This document shows positions 1-7,761 of a stretch of DNA of 38,164 bases, in pieces. The notes below the pieces were generated by a model. It saw only the letters and a list, made by a program, of their open reading frames with translations, did not search any database and had not been told where the DNA came from. Within the stretch, counting starts at the first letter, position 1. Each line of letters starts with the position of its first letter. The position numbers were made by a program, and so were the translations under genes. The stretch is from an uncultured bacterium (GTDB lineage: Bacteria > Hydrogenedentota > Hydrogenedentia > Hydrogenedentales > Hydrogenedentaceae), in assembly GCA_937124615.1 (NCBI GenBank), contig CAKZKR010000025.1, positions 1-38,164 on the forward strand, read 5' to 3'.

Positions 1-1059
1 GAACAATCAAATTTCCCTACAACAACAGAGACGCACCCAAATCTACTGCAAGGAGAGAATCCTTCCAATGGTGGTCCAAAAGTTGTTTCTAATCTTGCCC
101 TAAAAATGAAAATGCAAGGAGAGAATCCTTCCAATGGTGGTCCGAAAGAGAGAATCCCTACAAATGTAAATCAAGCGGGAAGGTTGGAATCTGTTGAATT
201 AACCCAAATACAGGATACATTACATATTAAAAATATTGAATTATCTAAAGTGTTACCTCAAAAAGAATCAGAATTAATCCTTTTACAGTTAGGTAAAGTT
301 CCACAGGAAATCTCCACCCAAAGTTATGCAGATATTGAGAATCATGCTCAACAAAAATTGATGGATACTGTAATAAGTATTGAACAATATTTACCTGAGA
401 GTTTAGATGTTGAAACACAAGAAGATGTTCTTCGCAAGATTTTGGAAATGAAATTAGTTTCTAATTCGGGAGATAAAAATAATACAGGTTCAGAACGAAA
501 GTCCGATTTGTCAAATCTAAATTCTCAATTGGGTATTACCTCCATGAAAATTGTCAAGACAAAGAATGAGGAGATGCCCAATAATATTACATCAACTTTA
601 GCGATTGAACCGAAGGAAGTTGTTCCAAATTTAACTTCGTTAAGGTCTGTTTTGACAGAACAAATAAGACTTGCGGTCAAGTCAGAAATAAAGACAATTA
701 CAGTAAAATTGGAACCTGAATCGTTGGGAGCAATGGAGATTAAGATTCAAGAACATTCCGGAAAAATTGGAATTCAACTTGCAACCTCTAATGGTGATGT
801 CCATAAAGTTTTATCACATGGCTTACCCCAATTAAGAGAGGTTTTGAAACAGGAAGGCATTCCTGTAAAAGAAATACAAATTGTGTCCACAGGGACAGCG
901 AACCTTATGTTAAACCAGAATCTCAATCCGAACTTTTTCTCGAAAGAAATTCAAGTTGAACCTGTTCTTTATCATTTTAACAAAGATACGCCACAAACGG
1001 TAGAAGAAACAAAGCCCATATCGTCATACCATACAGGTGTGCTAAATCTATGGGTATAA
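1..1059 (+). CDS. fliK: Flagellar hook-length control protein FliK (5' end cut by window)
   Basis: The reading frame is open from the first base, so the true start lies upstream; the first in-frame ATG inside the window is at 106. FliK is exported through the flagellar type III apparatus and sets hook length by switching export specificity. The Flg_hook C-terminal domain is recognisable in the last third (roughly bases 650-900): it contains VKLEPESLGAMEIKI and then QLREVLKQEGI, the usual order in this family. The upstream part is polar, low in hydrophobic residues and poorly conserved, as expected of the FliK ruler region. It carries a 22-codon-spaced repeat (LQGENPSNGGPK / MQGENPSNGGPK). The stop overlaps the ribosome binding site of flgD, so the two are probably one transcript. 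Family assignment is confident from the domain and from the flgD and flgE neighbours. Confidence 0.88.
   Translation, partial: EQSNFPTTTETHPNLLQGENPSNGGPKVVSNLALKMKMQGENPSNGGPKERIPTNVNQAGRLESVELTQIQDTLHIKNIELSKVLPQKESELILLQLGKVPQEISTQSYADIENHAQQKLMDTVISIEQYLPESLDVETQEDVLRKILEMKLVSNSGDKNNTGSERKSDLSNLNSQLGITSMKIVKTKNEEMPNNITSTLAIEPKEVVPNLTSLRSVLTEQIRLAVKSEIKTITVKLEPESLGAMEIKIQEHSGKIGIQLATSNGDVHKVLSHGLPQLREVLKQEGIPVKEIQIVSTGTANLMLNQNLNPNFFSKEIQVEPVLYHFNKDTPQTVEETKPISSYHTGVLNLWV
49..143 (+). repeat. Two-copy direct repeat inside fliK, 66-bp spacing
   Basis: A 29-bp sequence occurs identically at 49-77 and 115-143, spaced 66 bp (22 codons), so both copies are read in the same frame as QGENPSNGGPK. 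Each copy contains a small inverted repeat, AAGGA-gagaa-TCCTT (50-64 and 116-130). The sequence between the copies is not repeated again downstream. Further copies may lie upstream of the window. Confidence 0.85.
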
Positions 1060-1070
1060 GGAGAAATAAA

Positions 1071-1682
1071 ATGAATGCAATGGTGCAATTCAAATCAAAT
1101 GTTTTAGGTATTCACTCTCCAACGCCTGCGCAAAGGACAGAAGCCATGAAAGAAATGGTTTCTTTGTACCAGGCAAAGAGAAAAGGATTGCTTCAGAATT
1201 ATCTGAAAAAAATCGTTGCTTCCACAGGCGCCAAAAGTTTGTCTGTTGGAAAATCTGCAGAAACGCAGTCTAAAAGTGATAATAAGGAAACAACTCGTGT
1301 TACCTCAAAAGAATTAGGTTCTGACACATTCCTGCAGTTATTGGTAATGCAAATGCAATATCAGGATCCGTTAGATCCTGTTCAAAATACAGAAATGCTT
1401 GCTCAATTAGCTCAATTTTCCGCATTAGAACAGTCTATCAAGACAAACACGAGTATTTCCGAGTTACAAAAGGAAATAAAATCATTGTCACAAAATGTGC
1501 AATATATGTCCCTGAGTGCTAGCCAGCAGATGATAGGTAAACACATTGAGGGTTCTTCTGTTAATGGTGCACCAGTAAGAGGTAAAGTAGATGCGGTATC
1601 TATAGAGGATGGAACGGTTCTATTAAATATCGGTTCGGAAAAGGTCCCTCTAACGAATGTTCAAAGTGTACGTATAGAATGA
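1071..1682 (+). CDS. flgD: Flagellar hook assembly (capping) protein FlgD
   Basis: FlgD is the hook-cap scaffold that lets FlgE subunits polymerise at the distal end of the growing hook. The conserved N-terminal core is visible as DTFLQLLVMQMQYQDPLDP followed by NTEMLAQLAQFSALEQ at about residues 84-125. Ahead of it is a basic, polar lead-in. The C-terminal part (HIEGSSVNGAPVRGKVDAV) is the short beta-rich FlgD tail. An ATG at 1050 would overlap fliK, but the TAAGGAG at 1057-1063 sits 7 bases before the ATG at 1071, so I start there (203 residues). It lies between fliK and flgE, a standard arrangement of hook genes. Confidence 0.92.
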   Translation: MNAMVQFKSNVLGIHSPTPAQRTEAMKEMVSLYQAKRKGLLQNYLKKIVASTGAKSLSVGKSAETQSKSDNKETTRVTSKELGSDTFLQLLVMQMQYQDPLDPVQNTEMLAQLAQFSALEQSIKTNTSISELQKEIKSLSQNVQYMSLSASQQMIGKHIEGSSVNGAPVRGKVDAVSIEDGTVLLNIGSEKVPLTNVQSVRIE

Positions 1683-1773
1683 CTCGATGATAAAAATAAG
1701 TATCAATTGGGTTTGTGATTAAATGATTATTTATAAAAATAAAATAAACAAACAAAACTAAGGAGATATAACT

Positions 1774-3033
1774 ATGGGAATGGCAATGTTAACAGCAGTA
1801 ACCGGTTTACAGTCTCACCAACGCAGGTTAGATGTGATTGCAAACAATATTGCAAATGTAAATACGGTGGGTTATCGTTCCTCTCGGGTTCTTTTTCAGG
1901 ATTTATTTTCCCAATTATTGAGAGGTGGTTCTGCCCCTGTGGGCAATTTTGGAGGTTCGAATCCACAACAGGTCGGACTGGGTGTTCGTATTGCAAGTAT
2001 TGATGTGAATCATCAGCAAGGGTCTCTTTTGTCTACAGGGGTCTCCTCCGATTTGGCTATACAGGGTAATGGTTTTTTTGTCCTGAGTGATGGGCAAAAA
2101 ACAGCATATACACGTGATGGTTCCTTTGATTTAAACTCGAACGGATTACTAATTGACCCCGCTACAGGTATGCGAGTTCAAGGATATATTGCAGATGATA
2201 CAGGAGTCGTTAATACCGACCAGCCTCCCCGGGACATTTCTATACCTATTGGCAGTGCAGGAATTGTCCGCTCTACTACAAATGTATACTTAATTGGTAA
2301 CTTGAATGCAAATGCTCCAACTACCCCTACTCCTACTACTGTAACAAGGACAATAGAAGTGTATGATTCTTTAGGGACTGCGAGGTTAATTACCCTTGCT
2401 TTTACAAAACAGGCTACTCCTGCCAATCAATGGACATGGGAAGCTACATACGATAGTAATAGTGTGGGTAGTGGGGCTTTGAATTTCAGTACATCGGGGA
2501 CATTACCTTTACGGACAACGGGGACAGTAACGATTCCAGGTGCCTTAATGAATACAACGGGTTCACAGCCTGAAGATTTAACATTTAATATTGATTTTAC
2601 TGAAATTACACAGTTATCAACAGGTAGCACCATTGGAAGTGATGTAACCGTCCGTTCTCAGGATGGATTTCCAAGAGGTGTTCTTGAGAGTTTTAATATT
2701 GGAGCCAATGGTGAAATTGTTGGTGTTTTTAGCAATGGACTTACTCGCGTTTTTGCTCAGGTAGCCCTTGCAACCTTTTCCAATGTTGGTGGTTTAGTCC
2801 GTGATGGAAATAATATGTTTCTTGAAACACCTGCTTCAGGTGTGGCACAAGTGGGTCCCCCTCGTTCTGGAAGTAGAGGAACCGTTTCTGGGGGTGTGTT
2901 AGAAAGTTCTAATGTTGATTTAGGAACGGAGTTTAGTTCACTGATTGTTACCCAGCGTGGATTTCAAGCAAATGCCCGAACAATCACTGCTGCCGATACT
3001 ATTCTTCAGGAAACTGTTAATTTGGGTAGATAA
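1774..3033 (+). CDS. flgE: Flagellar hook protein FlgE
   Basis: FlgE forms the flexible universal joint between rod and filament. The N-terminal rod/hook signature is seen as DVIANNIANVNTVGYR (about residues 20-35). The C-terminal signature is seen as SNVDLGTEFSSLIVTQRGF followed by QANARTITAADTILQETVNL, which forms the coiled D0 helix. The FlgE-type middle domain is present (about 75-340, with IQGNGFFVLSDG near residue 90). At 419 residues it is a typical short hook protein. AAGGAGATATAACT precedes the ATG. The 91-base gap after flgD shows no clear promoter. A strong intrinsic terminator 38 bases after the stop closes this transcription unit. Confidence 0.94.
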   Translation: MGMAMLTAVTGLQSHQRRLDVIANNIANVNTVGYRSSRVLFQDLFSQLLRGGSAPVGNFGGSNPQQVGLGVRIASIDVNHQQGSLLSTGVSSDLAIQGNGFFVLSDGQKTAYTRDGSFDLNSNGLLIDPATGMRVQGYIADDTGVVNTDQPPRDISIPIGSAGIVRSTTNVYLIGNLNANAPTTPTPTTVTRTIEVYDSLGTARLITLAFTKQATPANQWTWEATYDSNSVGSGALNFSTSGTLPLRTTGTVTIPGALMNTTGSQPEDLTFNIDFTEITQLSTGSTIGSDVTVRSQDGFPRGVLESFNIGANGEIVGVFSNGLTRVFAQVALATFSNVGGLVRDGNNMFLETPASGVAQVGPPRSGSRGTVSGGVLESSNVDLGTEFSSLIVTQRGFQANARTITAADTILQETVNLGR

Positions 3034-3071
3034 TTTAATAAATGAAATATATAGATAAATTTTGATATTTA

Positions 3072-3112
3072 AAAACAGGCTGAGGGTTTATCCCTCAGCC
3101 TGTTTTCTTTTA
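3072..3112 (+). terminator. Rho-independent terminator after flgE
   Basis: A perfect 15-bp inverted repeat (3072-3086 with 3092-3106; the core pairs CAGGCTGAGGG with CCCTCAGCCTG) encloses a 5-base loop and is followed by a T-rich run. It ends the fliK-flgD-flgE unit and separates it from motA. The A-run on the left arm means it could work weakly on the other strand too, but no opposing gene ends here. Confidence 0.93.
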
Positions 3113-3227
3113 GATTTGTTAATAGCAAAAAAAGTTTAAATCGTGTTAAAATCAAGATGAAGAGGTTTTGTATTTTGAAAGGAATAAACCAAAATATCTG
3201 TCTTCTTAATTTAGAAAAGGGAGATTT
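3113..3227 (+). promoter_or_regulatory. Leader between terminator and motA, promoter expected but not resolved
   Basis: After the flgE terminator there are 115 bases before motA, so motA must have its own promoter here unless there is read-through. I see no good TTGACA/TATAAT pair, no sigma28 box (TAAA...CCGATAA) and no sigma54 GG/GC pair. Candidate TAAAAT near 3148 lacks a -35 at the right distance. GGGAG at 3216-3220 is a good ribosome binding site. Confidence 0.3.
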
Positions 3228-4001
3228 ATGGATTTAGCAACCGTCATAGGACTAATTGCCGGTATCTCTTTGACGTTTATCGCCATCCTTATGGGAGGGT
3301 CGATTACAATATTCATAAATATCCCTTCAATTATTCTTGTGGTAGGAGGAACTATAGCCTCTACATTGATCAATTACCCACTGAGTGATGTGTTAAAAGT
3401 ATTTAATACGGTGAAAAATTCTTTTGTTCAGAAACTTATACCTGTAGAGTCCTTGATTGAAAAAATTATTGAGTTTGCAACGATAGCAAGGAGGGAAGGT
3501 ATTCTTGCTCTTGAGGGACCCGCATCGGAGTTAGACGACGAATTTCTTCAACGAGGAGTTCAACTTGCTATTGATGGTACAGCCCCAGAATTACTTAAAG
3601 ATATTCTTACGACCGAGTTGGCATTTATGGAAGATCGACATGCATTAGGACAGTCTGTTCTCACTGCTATGGCTGCGTATGCTCCTGCTTTTGGAATGAT
3701 AGGAACACTAATCGGGTTAGTTCAAATGCTTGCTACAATGGAAGACCCTTCTCAAATTGGTGTGGGTATGGCGATTGCCATTTTAACCACATTATATGGA
3801 GCGTTAATTTCTAATTTAATAATGCTACCACTTGCAGGGAAACTGAAGGTTCGAACAGCGGAGGAATTGCTATTAAGAGAAATTATTATAGAAGGTATTT
3901 TATCGATCCAGTCAGGAGATAATCCTCGTGTTGTAGAACAAAAATTAAAAGCATTTATTGCTCCCGAATTACGAAAACGAATTATAACAGGGAGAAAATA
4001 G
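3228..4001 (+). CDS. motA: Flagellar stator protein MotA
   Basis: MotA is the multi-spanning stator subunit that, with MotB, couples ion flow to flagellar rotation. Four hydrophobic segments are visible (about 4-24, 30-50, 145-170, 178-202). The loop between the second and third is long, charged and cytoplasmic, with the RREGILALEG stretch at 88-97 where MotA usually contacts FliG. The conserved AYAPAFGMIGTLIGLVQML lies at 150-168, and the two structural prolines of the family match P153 and P201. Its 257 residues are the usual length. The motB start codon follows the stop directly. Ion specificity (proton or sodium) cannot be told from this sequence alone. Confidence 0.93.
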   Translation: MDLATVIGLIAGISLTFIAILMGGSITIFINIPSIILVVGGTIASTLINYPLSDVLKVFNTVKNSFVQKLIPVESLIEKIIEFATIARREGILALEGPASELDDEFLQRGVQLAIDGTAPELLKDILTTELAFMEDRHALGQSVLTAMAAYAPAFGMIGTLIGLVQMLATMEDPSQIGVGMAIAILTTLYGALISNLIMLPLAGKLKVRTAEELLLREIIIEGILSIQSGDNPRVVEQKLKAFIAPELRKRIITGRK

Positions 4002-4739
4002 ATGGCAAAGGGAAGAAAGAAGCAGGCAGAAGGTGAAGGAGGTGCCCCCGGATGGGTAGTTACTTATGGGGATATGATGAGTTTGCTCCTAACCTTTTTT
4101 ATTCTTATTGTATCATTTTCAACGATAAGTGAAGAAGACTTTAGAAAAGCAATGGGCTCGCTTGAAGGGGCCTTGAGTGTTCTCCCAAAAAATCAAGGTG
4201 TTTTAGATATGCAGATGATGAAACGACGGGAACAACAAAGAAAGATGCAACAGGCGGCACAAAAAATAGCAGAAGAATTACAAATTATGGGACAGGATAA
4301 ACAGGTTAAAGTCGAATATGACGCAAAAGGAGGTATCAAGATAACATTTCCAGACTCCATACTTTTTGATAGAGGAAGTGCAGACCTAAAACCCGAATCA
4401 TTTCCCATAATTGAATCTGTGGCAAAAATACTGGAGGATTTAACAGATGTTTTTGTAGAGATTAAGGGGCATACAGATAATACTCCAATAGTAAACAACC
4501 CTCGATATAGAGATAATTATGACCTGAGTTATTATCGTTCCGACCAAGTTATGAGGAAAATGCTTTCTTTAAGTTCACTTTCTCCCGAAATGTTCGAAAT
4601 TACTGCATGCGGACCGAGTCAACCTTTGTCCACAAATTTGACTGAAGAAGGAAGAAAAGAAAACCGTCGTGTTGAAGTTTTTGTTCGAGGTTTTATAAGT
4701 GAGGATAAAATGGAAATTATTCAAAAAGGAATGTCTTGA
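4002..4739 (+). CDS. motB: Flagellar stator protein MotB (OmpA-like peptidoglycan binding)
   Basis: MotB anchors the stator to peptidoglycan and carries the ion-binding aspartate. After a basic N-terminus there is one membrane helix, WVVTYGDMMSLLLTFF; Asp24 is at the position of the essential ion-binding residue. A coiled, Gln-rich linker (about 60-100) leads to an OmpA-like domain. That domain starts near FPDSILFDRGSADLKPES and contains the peptidoglycan-binding IKGHTDNTP (about 155-163) and RKENRRVEVFV. The ATG abuts the motA stop, so translation is probably coupled and the stoichiometry set by that. At 245 residues it is complete. Confidence 0.94.
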   Translation: MAKGRKKQAEGEGGAPGWVVTYGDMMSLLLTFFILIVSFSTISEEDFRKAMGSLEGALSVLPKNQGVLDMQMMKRREQQRKMQQAAQKIAEELQIMGQDKQVKVEYDAKGGIKITFPDSILFDRGSADLKPESFPIIESVAKILEDLTDVFVEIKGHTDNTPIVNNPRYRDNYDLSYYRSDQVMRKMLSLSSLSPEMFEITACGPSQPLSTNLTEEGRKENRRVEVFVRGFISEDKMEIIQKGMS

Positions 4740-4801
4740 TTTTGTTTTTTTCAGATATGTTTTCCTATTATAAAAATCAAATAATATAAGGAATAAGTTC
4801 T

Positions 4802-5350
4802 ATGGCGGATGAAAAAGCACCTGAACAACAGGGAGAAAAAAAATCATCATCAAGCCTTATAAAATTGTTACTTATCGGGGGAGCGAGTGTACTTATTCCT
4901 GCAATAAGTGCTGTAATTGTGTTCTTTTTTGTGTTGAAGCCTATGTTAGTGGCTGATAACGCTGATAGTTCTTCTATGACGAATGCAGTTGATTCAAGCG
5001 ATGTAATACCTGCAACCGCAGTAATAGTAAAGTTCGATGAAACGCAGGCTACTGTAATAACACAGAAATCAGATGCTCCTGCTCCTTTACTGATTTATCA
5101 GGTGGCCATGTCTTGCTCCGACCCCAATGTGTCTTCGGTGATAGAGGGGAAAAAAGAGTATTTTACCGCTCTAATTAATAAAATACATCGAAACCGAACA
5201 CGAACGGAACTCAACGATCCAGGGGTTCAGGAAGCATTGTTAAGACAGACAAAAAATGAAGCAAATCAATTGCTCTTAAAACTATCTCCTGAATTGAAAG
5301 GTACTATTTTGGAAGTTATGTATCTCAAATATACAATAGTGGATTTATAA
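4802..5350 (+). CDS. fliL: Flagellar basal-body-associated protein FliL
   Basis: FliL is a single-span inner-membrane protein whose periplasmic domain surrounds and supports the stator. Here a short Lys-rich cytoplasmic end is followed by one membrane helix (about 20-47, LIGGASVLIPAISAVIVFFF). The periplasmic domain of about 130 residues ends in the typical LSPELKGTILEVMYLKYTIVDL-like tail. In the family this domain contains a run of paired helices that starts after the IRD-like part; RQTKNEANQLLLKL corresponds to that segment. It sits 62 bases after motB and 2 bases before fliN, the usual fliL neighbourhood, except that fliM is missing between fliL and fliN. Confidence 0.85.
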   Translation: MADEKAPEQQGEKKSSSSLIKLLLIGGASVLIPAISAVIVFFFVLKPMLVADNADSSSMTNAVDSSDVIPATAVIVKFDETQATVITQKSDAPAPLLIYQVAMSCSDPNVSSVIEGKKEYFTALINKIHRNRTRTELNDPGVQEALLRQTKNEANQLLLKLSPELKGTILEVMYLKYTIVDL

Positions 5351-5352
5351 AG

Positions 5353-5685
5353 ATGGCATTACAACCTCCTGAGAATATTTCAAATTTTATTCCTGAAGAA
5401 GATTTAGAGAATGAGAGTTCTTCTACATCTGTTCATCTTACATTAAACGATTTAGCAATGCTTCCTATTAATGTTAGTGCAGAATTGGGAAGATGCTCTA
5501 TTAAAATAAAGGATATATTAAGTTTAGGGAAGGGGTCAATAGTAACATTAAATAAGCAGGCCGGCGAATTAGCCGATATATTTTTTAACGGTATTCTTAT
5601 AGGTAGGGGAGAGATGATCGTTTTGGCCGACACTTTACATATTCGTATAGTTGAAATTGAAGGTTTTAAAAGAGATGAAGAATAA
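5353..5685 (+). CDS. fliN: Flagellar motor switch protein FliN (SpoA domain)
   Basis: FliN forms the lower part of the cytoplasmic C-ring and also helps deliver export substrates. Residues about 30-105 form a SpoA (surface presentation of antigens) domain: DLAMLPINVSAELGRC, then IKDILSLGKGSIVTLNK, then FFNGILIGRGEMIVL, matching the FliN order. The 30-residue acidic N-terminal tail is not distinctive. At 110 residues it is the short FliN type and lacks the CheC-like part of FliY. It starts 2 bases after the fliL stop with only a weak ribosome binding site, so translational coupling is likely. Confidence 0.9.
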   Translation: MALQPPENISNFIPEEDLENESSSTSVHLTLNDLAMLPINVSAELGRCSIKIKDILSLGKGSIVTLNKQAGELADIFFNGILIGRGEMIVLADTLHIRIVEIEGFKRDEE

Positions 5686-6472
5686 AAAAATTGTTTGTTT
5701 AATCTTTCCTTTTTTGTTTTCTTTATATATCTTTGTTTCTGCTGAAAATTCTCAACCCGAAAAAGGGGATGTTTTGGATAAGTTAAAAGATCCAAAACAA
5801 TACATAGAAAGAAACAATGAAAGTATGAAGCAGGGTAAGGAAATTGAAACCACATTGGATAAAAATGATCATACATCCCGTAAAACAGATTCGTGGTTTT
5901 TGCAACATCAGGATGTTTGGGGAACAGAACAATCAAATACAATTAGTCCAGAAGGGGAAAACAGGCCCCCAGAAAGTTCCACTGTATCTGGAAATTCCTC
6001 TTGGATATATTATTTTTTTAGAACAGTTATTGCCCTTATATTTGTTATTGGATTAATATTAGTATTATTAGGGGGACTTCGTTATTTTTCACGAAAAACA
6101 TATTCAGGGGTGAAATCCATAGGGAGAATTGTTGGTGCTTTGTATCTATCTCCTCGAAGCAAGATATATTATGTTCATAGTGCAGGAAAAGTTTTCTTAT
6201 TGGGAATATCCGGTGACCGGATGAGTTTATTGTTTACATTCCCTGAAGATGAGTTTTTTGCCTCTGTCTCTAACGAAGAAGATACTTCTTTTCAACAAAA
6301 AACTTTTAGTAAAGTACTGGAAGATGTGGAAACAAGGCTACAATCACGGGCATCTTCTGAAAAACCGGAGTTCGTGGAAAATATTGATGATGAACTGGCT
6401 TCCCTAAAAGCCAACATACAAAGACTACAGCAAGCAATACGAGAAGAAACAAACAATGCTTCAGACCAGTAA
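5675..6472 (+). CDS. fliO: Flagellar biosynthesis protein FliO, long form
   Basis: FliO assists assembly of the FliP ring in the export gate. A signal-like N-terminus (KIVCLIFPFLFSLYIFVSA) is followed by about 80 polar, probably periplasmic residues. One strong membrane helix (about 111-137) leads into a cytoplasmic part that begins with the FliO/MopB-like segment GRIVGALYLSPRSKIYYV then VFLLGISGDRMSLL. Family members are often near 100-150 residues, so this 265-residue version has long extensions; the C-terminus ends in a predicted coiled coil (LASLKANIQRLQQAIREE). A TTG at 5651 is possible, but the ATG at 5675 gives a cleaner signal peptide. The gene overlaps the end of fliN by 11 bases and fliP by up to 17 bases. 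Confidence 0.8.
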   Translation: MKNKKIVCLIFPFLFSLYIFVSAENSQPEKGDVLDKLKDPKQYIERNNESMKQGKEIETTLDKNDHTSRKTDSWFLQHQDVWGTEQSNTISPEGENRPPESSTVSGNSSWIYYFFRTVIALIFVIGLILVLLGGLRYFSRKTYSGVKSIGRIVGALYLSPRSKIYYVHSAGKVFLLGISGDRMSLLFTFPEDEFFASVSNEEDTSFQQKTFSKVLEDVETRLQSRASSEKPEFVENIDDELASLKANIQRLQQAIREETNNASDQ

Positions 6473-7274
6473 CTGTGTAAGGATGGAAAAAAAGAGATAT
6501 TTAGATAAAAGGAAAGTACAGTTATTTTTATTTTGTTTATTTGTCGTTTTCACAAATATTTCTTTTGCTCAACCCTCCCGTACTGCTGTAACAAATCCGA
6601 CAGGTATAGACCTTGTTGGAACAGCCCAACAAGCAGTAGCGCCTGAAAATCTTTCTACTACATTAACATTGGTTATTCTCATCACTGCACTTACATTAGC
6701 CCCAGCGATTCTTGTTTTAACAACATCTTTTACAAGAATTATTGTAGTGCTTGCATTCCTCCGACAAGCGTTAGCAACACAACAGACGCCACCCAATCAA
6801 GTGTTAATCGGTTTGGCTCTGTTTTTAACAATGTTTATCATGATGCCCACTTATGAGCGGGTGAATAGTGAAGCCCTACAACCCTACATCCAGCAACAGA
6901 TGAGTCAATCGGAAGCATTCAATCGCGCTTTAATTCCCATACGAGAGTTTATGTTCAAACAAACACGACCTCAGGAACTGAAAACAATGTTACAGATTTC
7001 GGGAAGGGGCAGACCCAATACACCGGATGATGTCCCAACCCATGTGCTTGTTCCCGCATTCGTATTAAGTGAACTTAAAACAGCGTTTATGATAGGTTTC
7101 TTATTATATATCCCTTTCCTGATTATTGATATGGTAGTAGCCAGCACCCTAATGTCAATGGGAATGATGATGCTTCCCCCTATTTTTGTGTCATTACCTT
7201 TTAAAATTATTCTTTTTGTTCTTGTTGATGGTTGGACATTGGTTGTAGGAAATTTAGTTAGAAGTTTTCAATAA
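6456..7274 (+). CDS. fliP: Flagellar export gate protein FliP
   Basis: FliP is a core subunit of the FliPQR export gate of the flagellar type III secretion system. The sequence has the family's cleavable signal peptide (LFLFCLFVVFTNISFAQ). It also has the diagnostic TSFTRIIVVLAFLRQALATQ, LIGLALFLTMFIMMP and FVLSELKTAFMIGFLLYIPF, followed by MGMMMLPP and ending in LVGNLVRSFQ-like residues. The start is uncertain. ATG 6456 overlaps fliO and has a weak GAGAAG 9 bases upstream. ATG 6483 gives a more usual signal-peptide length, but its AGG is too close to be used. fliQ and fliR, which normally follow fliP, are not here. Confidence 0.93.
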   Translation: MLQTSNCVRMEKKRYLDKRKVQLFLFCLFVVFTNISFAQPSRTAVTNPTGIDLVGTAQQAVAPENLSTTLTLVILITALTLAPAILVLTTSFTRIIVVLAFLRQALATQQTPPNQVLIGLALFLTMFIMMPTYERVNSEALQPYIQQQMSQSEAFNRALIPIREFMFKQTRPQELKTMLQISGRGRPNTPDDVPTHVLVPAFVLSELKTAFMIGFLLYIPFLIIDMVVASTLMSMGMMMLPPIFVSLPFKIILFVLVDGWTLVVGNLVRSFQ

Positions 7275-7285
7275 AGGGGAATTAT

Positions 7286-7735
7286 ATGGATTCAGCAAAA
7301 ATTGTGAAAATATTTTTATTCTTAGGAGTACTTATTATTGGTGTTCCTATTATAATGCAATTTTTACCAGCACCGTTGAACATGGAGCGAATTATCGAAG
7401 GATTTAAAAAGTCTGATTTGGGAATAGTAGAGGTCCAGATTATGAATTCTCCTACTAATGAATCTGTTGCTCAAATAAGTTTCATGGTCGGAGGGGCATT
7501 GGTAAATATATATCAATATGACAATGAAGGAACTATAGCCCGATATGCAGAAATGTACAAGAAAGATCCAGGTACAGCAATTGTAGAGGCCTGGGGGCTT
7601 GCTCAATCTTTGGGTGCGGCGCCTTCTAAAAACAAACCAGAACGAGTGGCTCGCCGAAGAATGTTCCTATTAGTAACACAGGGTGAAGATACTGTTTTGT
7701 TGGACCGTATAGTTAAAATTTTTACAAGTTTGTAA
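7286..7735 (+). CDS. Unrecognised membrane-anchored protein, last gene of flagellar cluster
   Basis: I do not recognise this 149-residue protein. An N-terminal hydrophobic segment (about 7-27, VKIFLFLGVLIIGVPIIMQF) can act as an uncleaved anchor or a signal peptide. The remaining 120 residues look like a small soluble alpha/beta domain (GIVEVQIMNSPTNESVAQIS, then an Arg-rich ARRRMFLLVTQGEDTVLL strand pair) that would face the periplasm. It follows fliP by 11 bases with a strong AAGGGGA ribosome binding site, so it is probably co-transcribed with the export-gate genes, in the place where fliQ is expected. It is not FliQ: it has one hydrophobic segment rather than two and is longer. Its role in the flagellum is an inference from position. 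Confidence 0.75.
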   Translation: MDSAKIVKIFLFLGVLIIGVPIIMQFLPAPLNMERIIEGFKKSDLGIVEVQIMNSPTNESVAQISFMVGGALVNIYQYDNEGTIARYAEMYKKDPGTAIVEAWGLAQSLGAAPSKNKPERVARRRMFLLVTQGEDTVLLDRIVKIFTSL

Positions 7736-7761
7736 ATTCTGAACTTGATGAAGTCAGATAG

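Noticed and set aside
1772-1996. Minus-strand reading frame of 74 codons under flgE
   Set aside because: It lies wholly inside the conserved flgE coding region, has no ribosome binding site and no recognisable product.
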